NCBI GenBank assembly: GCA_016806645.1
Contig: JACSYO010001682.1
Location: forward strand, 2,388,501 to 2,452,500
Origin: Ophiodon elongatus
Taxonomy: Eukaryota; Chordata; Actinopteri; Perciformes; Hexagrammidae
Length of the DNA stretch: 64,000 nt
Direction: 5' to 3'
In this document: positions 51,239 through 63,629 of the stretch, piece by piece
Numbering within the stretch: the first letter of the stretch is position 1
Layout of the letters: the number at the start of each line of letters is the position of its first letter
Program-made: the position numbers and the translations under genes
The notes under the pieces: model-generated
What the model was told of the DNA's origin: nothing
Database searches by the model: none
The model's input: the letters and a program-made list of their open reading frames with translations, nothing else

Positions 51239-51305
51239 TTTAAAGGGCCAGTGGGGAATGTGATAGCAGAAATGGAATATAATATTTATACATAGGCCAC
51301 GCCTC
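51239..51305. mobile_element. Left-end fragment of the TTTAAAGGGCCAGTG MITE
   Basis: TTTAAAGGGCCAGTGGGGAA followed by 'agaaatggaatataatattt' matches the left end of the element at 57952. The right end was not found nearby. Confidence 0.65.
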
Positions 51306-51615
51306 TTTGTTTACGTCACAGGTGCCAAAAAGACTTTGTCAACAGGACACACCGGTGTCTCCTGTGCTTGTAGCTCCTCGCTCCTCGCCCCTCAAGGCGC
51401 ATTTGAGGAATCGGGACGTCCTTCCAGACGAGGCACTGAGATATTTTTTCGGAGTCACAAAAAATATCCCTCTGTGCTAGATCAATCCAGAAAGACACAT
51501 TATTACATCAATTACATCATTATTACATTAATGGCATTATTAGCTCAGGAAATGATTTGTTGCTTGTTGCATGAAATGAAAAGACTTTTGATTCGTACAC
51601 AGCCATGACTCTTAC

Positions 51616-51637
51616 ATATATATATATATATATATAA
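51616..51637. repeat. (AT)n microsatellite
   Basis: About 11 units. Confidence 0.9.
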
Positions 51638-52206
51638 TATGAAGTTATGTCTGCTCGAATATTATGTTGAAATATTGGACAAGAATAGCAAAAAGATAAT
51701 CTGCATCATTAGAATACAACCTGCTGTTTATTATGGGTGCACACTAAACAATAAAAAGGACAGTAATAGTCATTGTGATGCTTCTCTTCAGCTCAAAACA
51801 GTCTATATAATTACAATTACATATATATATATTTATATATGTAATTCTAGCTACTGAATTTCTAAAATATTCATATATGGAAGTGATGTAACTGGCTGTA
51901 AATCACGTAGCTGCTATAGTACACACATTTTAATTTACAAATGCACTCGTACTGAAATGCATATATACATAATCAGGCTTTATAATCTCTGTGTGTCCCA
52001 TAGAGTGCAGTACAGTAGAGACAATAATGACAGTTATGTAATGAATAAGCTCGGAAATGGATCATAATCTGGGAAAAAAAAATGGAGTCGTATATAACAC
52101 ACACACAGCAACACATGCACACTGCACACACTGTAATAAGACTGATGTGGGATTTAAAAGCCAAGACCACGATGGATGTCTTTTGAGGGTATGAAATCAG
52201 ATATTT

Positions 52207-52452
52207 ATTTGTAAAAAGCACTTAATTACATATTTGGAGATTTTTAATATGTTTATGCACTTTTCAAAACTCCTGAAGAGAAATCCCATATGAGCATTTA
52301 TTTCCACTCCTTCCAGTTAGTACAGAACTGTATCTGGCTCCTGAGCAGTGACTTCACAGATTCCTCTTCTGTGCTCGTGCATCTTTAATATTCAAAGATC
52401 ATACTGATGTTTTTGGATGGTTTATACCTTATTTGCTTAAATTACTCTGACA
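52207..52452. repeat. Duplicated segment, longer copy (246 bp)
   Basis: Shares 153 of 155 aligned bases with 56821-56975, in the same orientation. This copy has an extra 91 bases (52258-52348). It has no flanking direct repeats, so it looks like the source locus or part of a longer unit. Confidence 0.9.
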
Positions 52453-52593
52453 TGTCTGCTGTTGGCTGCAACTGGAGTTTGTTACTGTGTTCTTATGCTT
52501 TGGGAAACTTTGTTTTCTTGGTAACATCTCAACACAACTGATCTTTTCATGACCTGACGTATTGCATTTTTAGCACGAAGAAGCCCTCTTTCT

Positions 52594-52594
52594 C

Positions 52595-52638
<44 letters not shown>

Positions 52639-52652
52639 TCCGTCCGTCCGTC
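52594..52652. repeat. (TTTC)n then (CGTC)3
   Basis: About 12 TTTC units followed by CGTCCGTCCGTC. Confidence 0.93.
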
Positions 52653-53185
52653 TTTTGTACTTCCTTCTTTTGTCTTTCTCCTCCAAAGTGCTGCAAGAGG
52701 TGGTTTGCAAAAACAAAAAGGAATTGGATTTTTCTTTCAGCTAAGTGTGATGGTGGCTTTGAAAGCTGAATAGATGGGAAAATGTCAGATAAAAGCTGAA
52801 AAGGAAATAGATCCAGCAGAGTAATGAGGCTGTGGAGGGAGGACAGTGCAGCTAAATCGAAACAACACCATTTTCTATGATGCTACATCAGAGGGGAACA
52901 CGATTGTATCATGTTACAATACTACCATGTGAGAGGATTCAATTTAGACACAAATGCAATGTGTATATTTTCCGTATACACTGCACAGCGTGCTGAAACA
53001 TCCATCAAACTGTTTACAAGAAAGTCTAAGAACTTTTTCAATGAGATTATTAAAACGAGGAAGTAAAAAGCCTAAATATGAGGGGAAAACCCTGAAGTCT
53101 ATCTTGTCTCTGTTGTTCAATAAAAGATGAGCACAAGAGAGAAAAGCAGTTCCTCCTTCAGGGTTATTGTGGCTCAGCACATTTA

Positions 53186-53193
<8 letters not shown>

Positions 53194-53244
<51 letters not shown>
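53194..53244. repeat. (CA)n microsatellite
   Basis: About 25 units. Confidence 0.96.
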
Positions 53245-53246
<2 letters not shown>

Positions 53247-53599
53247 TCAGGAACGCAGAAGCAGAGGTTGGGTCCTCCTGTTCTGTAATCGGCTGCTGCT
53301 GAATGAAAGTTGTTTACTATTTAAAGCTCCGCTCTGTTCTTCTGTTTAAACAGAGTGTAATCGGAGTCCTCTGTTGTTCTGCGGGTAGACGAAAAAGGAC
53401 GGGAGGAGGGAGGAAGGAGGAGGGAGGAGAGAGGAGAGAGGGGAGAGGAGGTAAAAATGGGAAAAGTGGAAGGGAGAAATAAGAAAATAAGTGAAGCGTG
53501 GAAGTAAGAGAGGAAGAAGGATATTAAAGGAAGACATTTGCATTAACCAGCAGGTGTATCTAATAAAGTGGCCGCTGAGTGTTGCTATCAATACTTACG

Positions 53600-54476
53600 C
53601 AGTGCTGGTATACGTCTTCAGATCCTTCAGTTAAAGTTACTGTGAGGACCTTTTAACTGGTTGTGAAACGGTCTCAATTTGTTAATGACGTGTCTCCATG
53701 ACTTACATGTCAACAATCAGAGAGAAGACCGGCTATTTCTATATGCTCATTCTCAGATTCAGGCGAAATCAGACGAAATTACTTAGGTTCAGGAGGGAGG
53801 GAAGGAAGGGAGTCACGAGAGAACCAGAACCAGGACGTAACCCCGTTGGACCCCACTGCGGTTAAATGAGGTTTTCCTGCATTCAGAAACTCACTAATGT
53901 TAAATATTATATTAAGTATTATCAGCAAATTGTACTAAAAGTATGAAAAGTAAAAAGTACTCATTGTGCAGTGAAATGTTCCCTGTCAGTGTTTTACGAT
54001 TATATGAGATGTTTCTGGATTGGTATTACTGCTGCATTAATGTGTATGTTGCATTGTACTCTTGCAGATGTTTAATGGTGCTTAAATTGTGAGAACCATA
54101 TCTCTAAAAAAAGACACAAAAACGTTTTATGAGCTCAGAAAAAAACAGTCCTGTTGTCAGCTTTGTGAAGACGCATTCCCCAGCGGCTCCAAGAGGCTTT
54201 TTTATTAGTTTATTAAGCTTATTAAAGTAGGAGACTTTCACAACACAGAAAGGAAAACCTTCAGTTTATCACAAACATTCACAATCAACCCATCTGGAGG
54301 TACGTGGTTGTCACTGGACAGGAAGTGGGATGAAGAATTGCAATCTGTGAAGTAAATAAAGCTGTCAGATTAATATAATGCAGTAAAAGGAGGGTACAAC
54401 GTTGTATAAAATGGAAATAGTCAAGTAAAGTACAAGTACCACAAATACACAAACATGTACTTTGATTCCACCACAG
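53600..54476. mobile_element. Same MITE family, copy 2, opposite orientation
   Basis: The left end resembles the reverse complement of the right end of copy 1 (CTTCAGATCCTTCAGTTAAA). The middle has AAAGTATGAAAAGTAAAAAG and GCTGCATTAATGTG, typical of this family. The right end reads AATGGAAATAGTCAAGTAAA through to TTCCACCACAG. Sequence at about 53640-53890 and 54120-54340 fits the family less well, so nested insertions or heavy decay are likely. Confidence 0.7.
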
Positions 54477-56812
54477 CTCTGTGAGGGGATTGGCCACCAG
54501 CCCGTGCTGAATCATGCTCCTATTTGAGCTCTTCACTGCTTTGTTTATGCATAAATATATCCAAACACTCCCCTGTGTGTGTCACCTGGCAGCTCTGCAG
54601 CCGACAGATCGTTCATCATCTCTTTGGATCATTAGAGAAAAAATAAAAACAGCGAGCGAGTCACCCGAGGCCTCGCTACTGTTGTGCTGACTCACGCCGT
54701 TGTCATATTAACAGCGATCGACACTGATGTCTGGATAGATGACGGGTTTCCCTCAAACATTATGCCATCAATTAAACACATCTGACACTGAATCGACTCG
54801 TCAGTTCGAGAGTGCAAACTAGATTCATTCAACAGACGTCAGTTGCTTTTAAAACATATTCGCTGACGCATAACGCTGCGTGATTCTTCACTGAGGTGGC
54901 GTACACGGTCAGGATATTTGTTTTTATTTTGTATTCATGACAATAATGGAGGTCATGCAGCAGACATGTCTCAGTGTGTGTAACTGAGCTCTAGTCCCCC
55001 AGTGCATTTGGAAAGTTTCACTTTGCGTGTGAAACATTCAAACCCAGGGTTTCTGTCCATGGTGCTGAAAACAGACCAAACACTCAGTTTGGATCTCCTC
55101 TAGTCGATCGATCGATCAATTTAGAAACACACACTCACAATGTCTCACCGTAGACGTCGTCATGCAGTCAGACTCAAGTCTCTCACATTGAAAGCGAGTC
55201 TGTGTGTCGCTCTCCATGGTGCTGAAACAGTCAAACCAACGTCCAACATCAGTCGTCACGGTTTGAGTTTAACTTTGGTAACATGAGGAGCAACACATCG
55301 TGCTGTGTACAAGCAGAAAGCAGACTATTTATTGAATTGTTTTCTATCATGGGGATCTTTTTCGTGCTCGACACAGTAACAAACCAGGGGAAGGCAAATG
55401 TAGTGCAACAGATTTCGATCACAGATTGATTCTGTTTCTCTCTCTCGTGCTGAAACATTCAAAACCAGCCTCTGTCTTCTTCTGACTACCGCTGTGTTTG
55501 CGTCTACCGCCTCGGAAACTAAACGGAGGCCACCACAAAAACGAATCCAACTCCTTACCGAAACCCTGCCAAGCACCCAGAGCACTTTAGCACACACGTC
55601 TTCATTACCCCCTATCAAAGCCCTACTTTCTTTTATTTTTAAAGGTTATTATTTGAGAGGGGAGTCTCTGATGTATCACAGAATTTCAAAAAATTCTGCC
55701 TGTACTGCACGCAGTCATGTATCTGCAGACAAAAGCTCAGATTTGTGCTTTAAGCCTCCAAAGTGAGGTGAACATATGTACTAGAAAGGATCAGCAGCAA
55801 ATACCGTCTGCAAATATGAGCCTTCAAAAAAGAAACCATGCCTTTTTCCCCTCTACGCGACTCATATGCTCATACCACGGGGGTTACCTCTTTCACCGGC
55901 TGAGGACAAACCACCTTTGTGCTGTGAGCAATGCGATGCTAAGCTGCACCGAGTTTTCTGGGTGTTTAGACATCAAGCTTAAGTAGTAATGTTGCCAGAG
56001 GGGATGCTTTGCCCAAACAAATGTAAAATAACCTTTTTAGAGTGTGGAACGGGCTGGTGGAAGCTGTTTGTGAGCTTAAATGGAACGAGGAAATCTTTTT
56101 TTTATTCTTAAAAGATTATGAATATGAAATACATCATAGATAATTAAGATTTTTAAGTGGAAATAAATGCCGTAGTCGTCCGTACTCATTTTTATGAGAG
56201 GAGAACGACTAACCTGCTGCTAATCTTATGGTGCTCTGCTGCCCTCTGGTGGACATTAATAGTACTTTGTGTTACAACCTGACAATTTGGACAACTTGTT
56301 GTCTTTTAGATCAATATGAATAATTAGCAGGGTGTCCAACAGTATTTCACATCTGGCACGTTCTTGTTTTTCAGTGTTTATTGCTGTGCTCTTTTGCAGA
56401 TTGTACGCTAAGTGGTACAAGTGTGAAATAAAAAAATACTATTACGAAGCCATACTTGAACGTTATGATAAATATTAAGACGCTTGCACTCTGCAACCTG
56501 CACAGATGGTGTTTTTTTTATGAATATAATCATGTCTGAACTATTACTGAACACAAGAGTCAAGTTAAATCCCTTTAGGCAGAGAGGGAACAGGCTGGTT
56601 TCTGCTGGATGAACTGGGTGATCCTCTACGTTCATCTTAAAGTCTGTTTCCTAACAATAAAAACTGAAGTGTTCACGAGCATAACCTGCAGTATATTTAG
56701 ACAGTCTGTAAGTACGAGTAACTTTTAAAATAAAGATAGAACTGCAGTGAATTACTTTCCTGACTAAGTGGACAGGTTTTCAGCCTCCAGTTGGCCTCAA
56801 GTCTAGATTGGT
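54477..56812. other. Gene-free stretch with short dispersed motif
   Basis: The phrase GTGCTGAAACAGTCAAACCA recurs loosely at 55060, 55219 and 55449, suggesting an old interspersed repeat. Also a (CGAT)3 patch near 55105. Confidence 0.4.
56237..56252 (-). promoter_or_regulatory. CTCF-like motif, reverse, full match
   Basis: On the minus strand the sequence is CCACCAGAGGGCAGCA, a full match to the CTCF core. Such sites also ride in repeats, so occupancy is not implied. Confidence 0.5.
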
Positions 56813-56820
56813 AACGCCTG

Positions 56821-56975
56821 ATTTGTAAAAAGCACTTAATTACATATTTGGAGATTTTTAATATGTTTATGTGACTTCACAGATTCCTCTTCTGTGCTCG
56901 TGCATCTTTAATATTCAAAGATCATACTGATGTTTTTGGATGGTTTATCCCTTGTTTGCTTAAATTACTCTGACA
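56821..56975. repeat. Duplicated segment, short copy with 91-bp deletion
   Basis: Only two substitutions from 52207-52452 apart from the internal deletion. It is flanked by AACGCCTGA at 56813-56821 and again at 56975-56983, so it was probably inserted with an 8-9 bp target duplication. The deletion edges share a single base and lack GT-AG, so it is not a spliced intron. Confidence 0.9.
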
Positions 56976-57951
56976 ACGCCTGACCCCTCCTGAAGAAGGC
57001 TGCCTGGAGAGACAGGTGATGTTCATACTTTAAGTTATGTCACTCCTATATACATGCAGCCAGTGCAGTCGTGTCTGAGTCTCATGTGTACTCACTGTAG
57101 CATCGAGCTCCTGCAAAAACGGAAGATGCTGGATGTGAAATACCTCGCGGACAAACAAAGGAAATATATTTGTCTTGATTGGTCTCGGTCCTCTGGAAGC
57201 AATAAAGGATGGATTGAACAGACGGAGCCGCATTGTTGTTTTTATCTTTGCGGGAGACGGCAGAGGTGATAAAGATGAGCAATTGTGCTAAATTATCTTT
57301 TCTTATTTTCCGCTATCCCGCTCGTGTCCCACAGCAACGGCTCGGCCAGATAAGAGCAACCTTCTCAATCTTTCAGTGGAGAGATAAGGCGGACGGAATT
57401 AGTCTGGGGGGAAAGAAAGTCAGGAAACTGAGTGGCCTCGGTGTCCGTGATGCTTATCTCTATTATGTTTCCTGTAAAGGCGGATCGTCAGAGGGAAGCT
57501 GAGTACTACATTTCGATGGCTTCTTTGTGCTTTTCAATACAATGTAAAGACGAATAAACTTATGAAAGCGGTAAAACGGTGGACAATGATTTCATTACTT
57601 ATGGTTTATTCTAATGTAGGACTTAATTCTGGTTTTGGAAAAAATGTCCCCGTTGGTGGATGACAGCTTTAAAGGTAAGAGCTGAGGATTATTCTAAGGA
57701 CTGTAGATATTTGAATAATTTCTTAGGAATGCATTATCTAAAAGTAGAGACGAACTACAGACAACCTTCACTCCAAATTGAGAGAGCTACTATTTGGAAT
57801 TAATCTGCGGCCTCTTTTCTTCTCAAGTGTTGAAACTGAGTGGAAGGTGTCATGACAAACACCAAAAAAGGAAATCACAACTCCAGGTCTTACTGGCTTT
57901 TTCCAGTCAAACCACTGTTACTGAGCTACACAATGAGCTTCTACGCTCACA

Positions 57952-58449
57952 TTTAAAGGGCCAGTGTGTAGGATTCTGTGGGATCTATTGGGAGAAATGA
58001 AATATAATATTAGAACGTTCATTGGTGTAAAATCATATGAAACTGAGAATCGTTGTGTTGTCGTCAGCTTGGAACGAGACGTTTATATCTCCACGTCAGA
58101 GTCCGGCCCGCTGCTCCTCCATGTTTCTACAGCCGACCAAACACTGGCCCTGCAGAGAGCCTTTCACCTCCTTCAGTTATCTGAGGGCCACCGTGGCTCT
58201 CCGGCCCGCTTGGACAGGGAGGAGTGGGAGGAGTGGGAGGACAGGGAGGAGTGGGAGGACAGGGAGGAGTGGGAGGACTGGGAGGAGTGGGAGGACAGGG
58301 AGGACAGGGAGGAGTGGGAGGAGTGGGAGGACTGGGAGGACAGGGAGGACTGGGAGGAGTGGGAGGAGTGGGAGGAGAGCTATTCAGCTGGTTGCTATCT
58401 GCAAGCTGCCAGCTGGATGCCACTACATCGTACACACTGCTCCTTTAAA
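57952..58449. mobile_element. Fish MITE with TTTAAAGGGCCAGTGTGTA ends
   Basis: Terminal inverted repeats TTTAAAGGGCCAGTGTGTA (left) and TACACACTGCTCCTTTAAA (right) match at 17 of 19 positions. Interior words such as 'gaaatgaaatataatatt' and 'gccactacatcgtacacact' fit a frequent teleost repeat. The element hosts a minisatellite at 58217-58377, and together they create a 218-codon open frame that is not a gene. Confidence 0.8.
58217..58377. repeat. 9-bp G-rich minisatellite, about 18 units
   Basis: Units are GGGAGGAGT, GGGAGGACA or GGGAGGACT in mixed order. One strand carries GGG every 9 bases with 6-base spacers, which fits a G-quadruplex pattern. Because 9 is divisible by 3, every frame stays open, giving repetitive EEW/EDR, SGRTGR and GGVGGQ peptides. 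Confidence 0.95.
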
Positions 58450-59660
58450 CGCTGCGGTTGCTGGTCTTGTCCGTGTGTACCAGCGTCAGGCATCTGTTGT
58501 CATGGCAATACTGTAGGATTGCATGTGGACCCAGGGGGAAATATGGGAAATATGAGAATATTTATGAAGAAGGAATGTATGACCTTAAGTGCAGATCTGA
58601 GCAGTGCAATCACTGAATAACGATTAGTTTAATAATTGTGTTAAACTTATTAGTTGCAGTGTAGATAATTGGTTTAGGGATTTTGGTGACTTCAGCCTTT
58701 ATAAATTGCGATATAAGGGACTATAATATTGTTATATAATAATTAGATAATTTATGAAGAAAACCTTACTGATAATGTTTGATGATGTATAAAACTATGA
58801 GTCTGTTAATATTTTACTGTCTTTGTTTCTAATGTGTATTACAACTTGAAGCTTATATTCCGTAACTTCTGGTGTCGCGGTGTCATAATTATTTGAGTTT
58901 TTTTTAACACTAAATTGCATAACCTTTGCACATGAGACCTGAGTCTTGTTTTTCTGACCGAGTCTTTGGTGCTCACACACAGCGGACCGGGCTCAGCGGC
59001 ATTTATTCAAAATGAATCTGTTATTGTTGTTGTTGTTGTTTCTGTACACGGACTGCCTCGTATTCTGTGGAGCAAAGGGTTTTCTTCTGAAGGGGAAAAA
59101 AAACAAAAAAGCCCTCCAGATATTTAGAGCAAAAATGTTAAAGTTCCCAAGAATTAATCAGTCAATTAGCACCAATATCATGAACTTAAGATCAATCATT
59201 CATTTCCACATTTTCTTAACGAACTGAAACGTGGAAGTCATAAACAATTTAATGTGTGAATGTGTTCAAACAACCTGAAACGTCAAATGTTGAATGATAA
59301 ATGAAGAAGCCTCTGCTGGTGGAAAAGACACAACACAAATGTATTTATTAAAAGATTATTTTATTCACAATAGAAGTGTAACAAATATAGTTTATTAAAA
59401 AGTCTGCTGCTTATTAATATCATTTTAATCCATAAACTCAGAAGATTCTTTTTTTTTTATATATATAAATGTAGAACGGCCCATTTGCCGGAATGGAATA
59501 TTTACATTTTTTCAATAATAATATTAACACAATAAAACAGATTTCCCCACAAAATTAAGATATTGCATATAAACGCAAAGTAAACTATGTGCAATGGAAT
59601 GATTATCAGCAATAGTTTGTACAGAAACATTTCCGAGGTTGGTTTCACACATCTAAACCT

Positions 59661-59860
59661 TTAAAGGGCAATGCCAAACATTTAAAAAGAATTCTGGGTA
59701 TTTCTGACGGGTCAGTCACGTTTAGTGATCGCACGCCACTCCAGAAGGAAAGTGATGATTTCAGTTTGATAAATTAGAGGTTCCTCCTGGAAAAGTGGCG
59801 CATTTTCACAGGGACTGACTTCAGTTTGAACTCATGAAATAGGTTGGCATTCCCCTTTAA
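59661..59860. mobile_element. MITE of 200 bp with TTAAAGGG-AATGCCAA ends
   Basis: Left TTAAAGGGCAATGCCAA and right TTGGCATTCCCCTTTAA are inverted with one mismatch in 17. The interior ('tttcagtttgataaattaga', 'ggaaaagtggcgcattttca') fits a common fish MITE. Confidence 0.75.
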
Positions 59861-60616
59861 TATTCACCAATAAACCGGCATTGGAACGCAACACTTAATC
59901 AACACAATATTCAGAGAATCACCAAAAACAATTCAACCTTGTTTGAAAAAAATAAAAATGAAATTCTGCATATGGAAATGAGCAGATCCCACTCAGCGAA
60001 GCTAAAGCAGATCTTACACTGACGGCTCACATGAGAAAAGAAACCCAAGTACATTCTGCCTTTGCTTCCTGTTCAGGTAGTGAAACGACACGTCGGAAAC
60101 CTTTTCAGGGAAATCCAGCGAGGCTCCTCCAGGAGGAACCGTGTGCCGGCCTCGCCTCCAGACTCAGATTCCCCATCAATACTTTGAGTCGACATTACAA
60201 GGCACAAATCAGAGTGACGCTTCGAAGCCTGCGTGGTTCCAAAATAGAGGTTTGTAAGTCGACAGTTACTTTAACGTTTTATAATCCCCAAAGTGCCCTA
60301 AAAATCTAATTTCAGAATGTAGAGTTGCTTCAACAAATCTCTGCTCCAAAAGGAAAACACGTCCAACTCACACTATTATTATTAGTGGAGGAAACAACAA
60401 CAAATAAACCCCCCCACCCCCCCCAATTACAATCTTTGTAAGATTATAAATGAAGGTTGAACTTCAATCAAATGCAGGTCGACGATTCATCAACACCTCT
60501 AAGTCGCCTTCAATAGATATTATTAGACATCTTTAAATTAAGTTGTGGTTTTCAAACCGCTAAGGAAGGAACATCGCTAACCAGCAAGCTCTCGATTACT
60601 TCCATCCACCTAGAAC

Positions 60617-60656
60617 ACCACTCCATCACCACTCCATCACCACTCCATCACCACTG
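60617..60656. repeat. 11-bp tandem repeat, 3.6 units
   Basis: Unit ACCACTCCATC, perfect copies, followed by CAG words. Confidence 0.85.
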
Positions 60657-61316
60657 CAGCAGCAGCCTAACTATCTATGTTTTCATTATTTAACTTTCCA
60701 GCTGGACCACCAAACCACATGGGAGTTTGTAATGGGACTTTCTAACGTCCGACTTAAAAGGCTAACTTCATGGCCTGAATAAAACTTAAGATACATTTTT
60801 TAGGAAACCTGTGTGATGAACACTCCAGCAGATCTGGGTTAGACTTTGTTGCTGAATATTCCTGTATGTCCATGTTTACGTGTCAGTAATGAAAACGATG
60901 AAATGTTAAATGTGCCGCCGTCGTGTCCTGATACGCCTCATGTGGCAGATTTGGATCATTTCCTACTTTAACGGCATGTCGCCTCAGCTGAGACTAAAGA
61001 CTTTCCTCTGCCGGCATTCATTCAGTCATTCATTCCCCTTTTTGTGCTTTCCAAGATGAAAGAAGAAAAATAAGATAAAAATGAAGCACAGACAAGTGAA
61101 CACAAGAAGACAAAAAAAAGAAAATGCATATAAAATATTCTTCACTTCACATTGGATGGTACATTCATACAATTCCTATCCTCCTGTAATGTTGTTTGAT
61201 TTACTTCCAGGTCCCTCTGTCTGGCATCAAACCACATGTTTCTGCTCACATCCCTTTAAAGGTACCATGTGGAGCACTTTTTAACACCTACAATGCATTG
61301 CCAATAGCGTGAGTTT

Positions 61317-61327
61317 TATATATATAT

Positions 61328-61396
<69 letters not shown>

Positions 61397-61435
61397 TATA
61401 TATATACACACATATATATATATATATATACACAC

Positions 61436-61473
<38 letters not shown>

Positions 61474-61495
61474 GTATACATATATATATACACAC
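61317..61495. repeat. (TA)n/(CACA) compound array, 180 bp
   Basis: TA tracts of 8-26 bp alternate with ACACAC words, giving a higher-order pattern of about 35 bp. Confidence 0.93.
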
Positions 61496-61677
61496 CTTGT
61501 TGTACCTATTAATATAAGACCATTGTGGTAACTTACATCATTGATGTTAAAAAATGCAAGACCTATAGGACCTTTAAATTCTTTACCAACATCCGTTCAG
61601 GATGTCTTCTTTTGGTTGACAAATATGCAATTACCCACAAAAAGTAACGGGTCCTGTCATGAACCAGTAAACCCACA

Positions 61678-61692
61678 GCGCCACCTGGGGGT
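61678..61692 (-). promoter_or_regulatory. CTCF-like motif, reverse
   Basis: On the minus strand ACCCCCAGGTGGCGC, close to CCASYAGRKGGCR with one core mismatch. Confidence 0.35.
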
Positions 61693-62861
61693 CAGCTCCC
61701 AAACCCTCCAAGTCCTATGTTGACTACTGCAGAATAAATTAACACAGTCAGCAAAAATCAACCATTACAAGACAACATCACACAGATAATAAATGCCTCG
61801 AAACCAACTCTAACTAAACAAAAACACAGATTGAACACGAGGACACCGTCGTCTGTACAGTGATGTGAAGCACACGGAGGGATTTCCTCACAGCTCAGAA
61901 ACTCCAAACGATATTAAATTGGAAGGGGAAGGCCGACTGACTGATATGTCTGTGGTGGTCCTTCCATGGGGAGGGCTCACCATTTTACTGGACTTTAGCA
62001 GTGTTCATTTCTTAATGATTACAACCAGGTAGAACTACACGTTTTATTGGATTTAAAACCAACATTTGCAGCTCAAACCCTTTGTGTTGCCAAACGTCTT
62101 TAAACCTGCAAAAAGGAACCGAACAGACCTTCTTTAAAGACCCAGGTTTGCAGATATTTGTACTTGGATTGAGGGATTTAACCCTTTTTTCAACACTCTG
62201 GAAAGTCACGAACACACATGCGATTCCCACCAAAGCGTCTGACTCGTCGTTCAGCCCAGGTCCCATGTGGACTGTAACTGGAAGATCTCACCACTAGATG
62301 TCAGCGTAGTCCAGGACACGACTGGTGACTGGGACTCCTACTGGTCTCAAACCATTTAATGACGGTTCCTGACAGACGTTGGCCTCGGGAGGAATCAAAT
62401 AATTACTATTTAATTATGATATCATTTTAAGTGATCCTCAGATGGACTCTTGGGCTACTTCCAAGCCGAAGTTACATTAAATATCAAATAAAAAAAAGCA
62501 GAAATTCTCCTTCAATCAGCGTCTAGTTCTGGTACGATCCCCGCTTGAGTCATGGGGACTTTACTTCAAGCTCTATTTAAAACTCGACTCTTTGTGTTTG
62601 TGTGAGCTGCTTTTCCCTCCGGCTCCTCGTTCGCAACAGTGAAGGCACTAGATTGAAGACTAAACGGGATTTTATCTGGCTACAGTTCTGTGTGGCATCA
62701 GGAGAAATCTTTCCCATGAAAATCCAACTAAAATAAGCGACTTTGACGAGCTCGCCATTGTGATGAAGATGTCCAACAGCAAGGAGACAATTTGTACCGA
62801 CAGTCACGCGAGAGGAACAAACGTCTCAACGACAGAACGGGGAAGCTGTTTTTGAGTCAGC

Positions 62862-63107
62862 ATGGCTTCTCGTGCGTGTGAAGGTGGAACAAACCAGAGA
62901 AGAGTGTCTCCTCATAGAGGAGGGAAGGTCCTACAGGCTGCCCTGCTGGAGCCGGAGGACGGAGACAGGAGGAAGCGGCGGTACACGGAGGAAGACCGGC
63001 GAGCGGGTTTGCTGATGAATGAGGTCGAAACTTTCAGTTTTTACTCAGACAAATTTAGGGATATTAACAGTTGCCCAGGGTGTTTGTGGAGAATCAAATT
63101 TAAATGA
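62862..63107 (+). other. Unidentified 81-codon ORF
   Basis: The ATG has A at -3 and G at +4. Residues 20-55 are charged and GC-richer than the surroundings (LLEPEDGDRRKRRYTEEDRR). I recognise no family, and the C-terminal third looks non-coding. It may be an incidental frame. Confidence 0.12.
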
Positions 63108-63582
63108 CTTCATTTCAATGGCTGTAAGGTTTATTCTTGATTCAGCAAATAGTAGTTAGCCAAAAAATAGGTTAAAAGAAGGGGAAATAAACTCAAGGTC
63201 CACTTGCTATTTTTCTTCCCAAGGATTCAGCTGCATCTTACAGTCTAACGCATCGTCATGCTCCATCACAGCGGAGGGAACACATCAGTGGACCTGGAGG
63301 TCTGATCTTTTTCTTGTATTTTTAGGTCAGGCAACGCCGTCTTTTACTTTCAAGACCCTGTAATCACTGACTGGGTTGTTTTCATAGCAACGAATGAAAT
63401 CCCGCCGAGGGAAAACGGTAAAATATCAGTTTAAAAAAACAACCCTGTATCGGTCAATCCCCAGAAATATCGGTTGCAAATGTGAGGAAGAGAATAAAAT
63501 CCAGGATCCAAAAAGCCAGATGAAGATACAGATGAACCAAAGATGAGATGAGCTGAAGGACATCAACAGCTTTGTGTAAACG

Positions 63583-63584
<2 letters not shown>

Positions 63585-63621
<37 letters not shown>

Positions 63622-63629
63622 GGGGGGGG
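63585..63629. repeat. (GT)17 then G11
   Basis: Pure GT array running directly into a poly-G of 11. Confidence 0.95.

Noticed and set aside
57964..58620. 218-codon plus-strand ORF (EEWEDR repeats)
   Set aside because: It is a MITE plus a 9-bp minisatellite; all three frames are open for the same reason and both flanks are transposon sequence.
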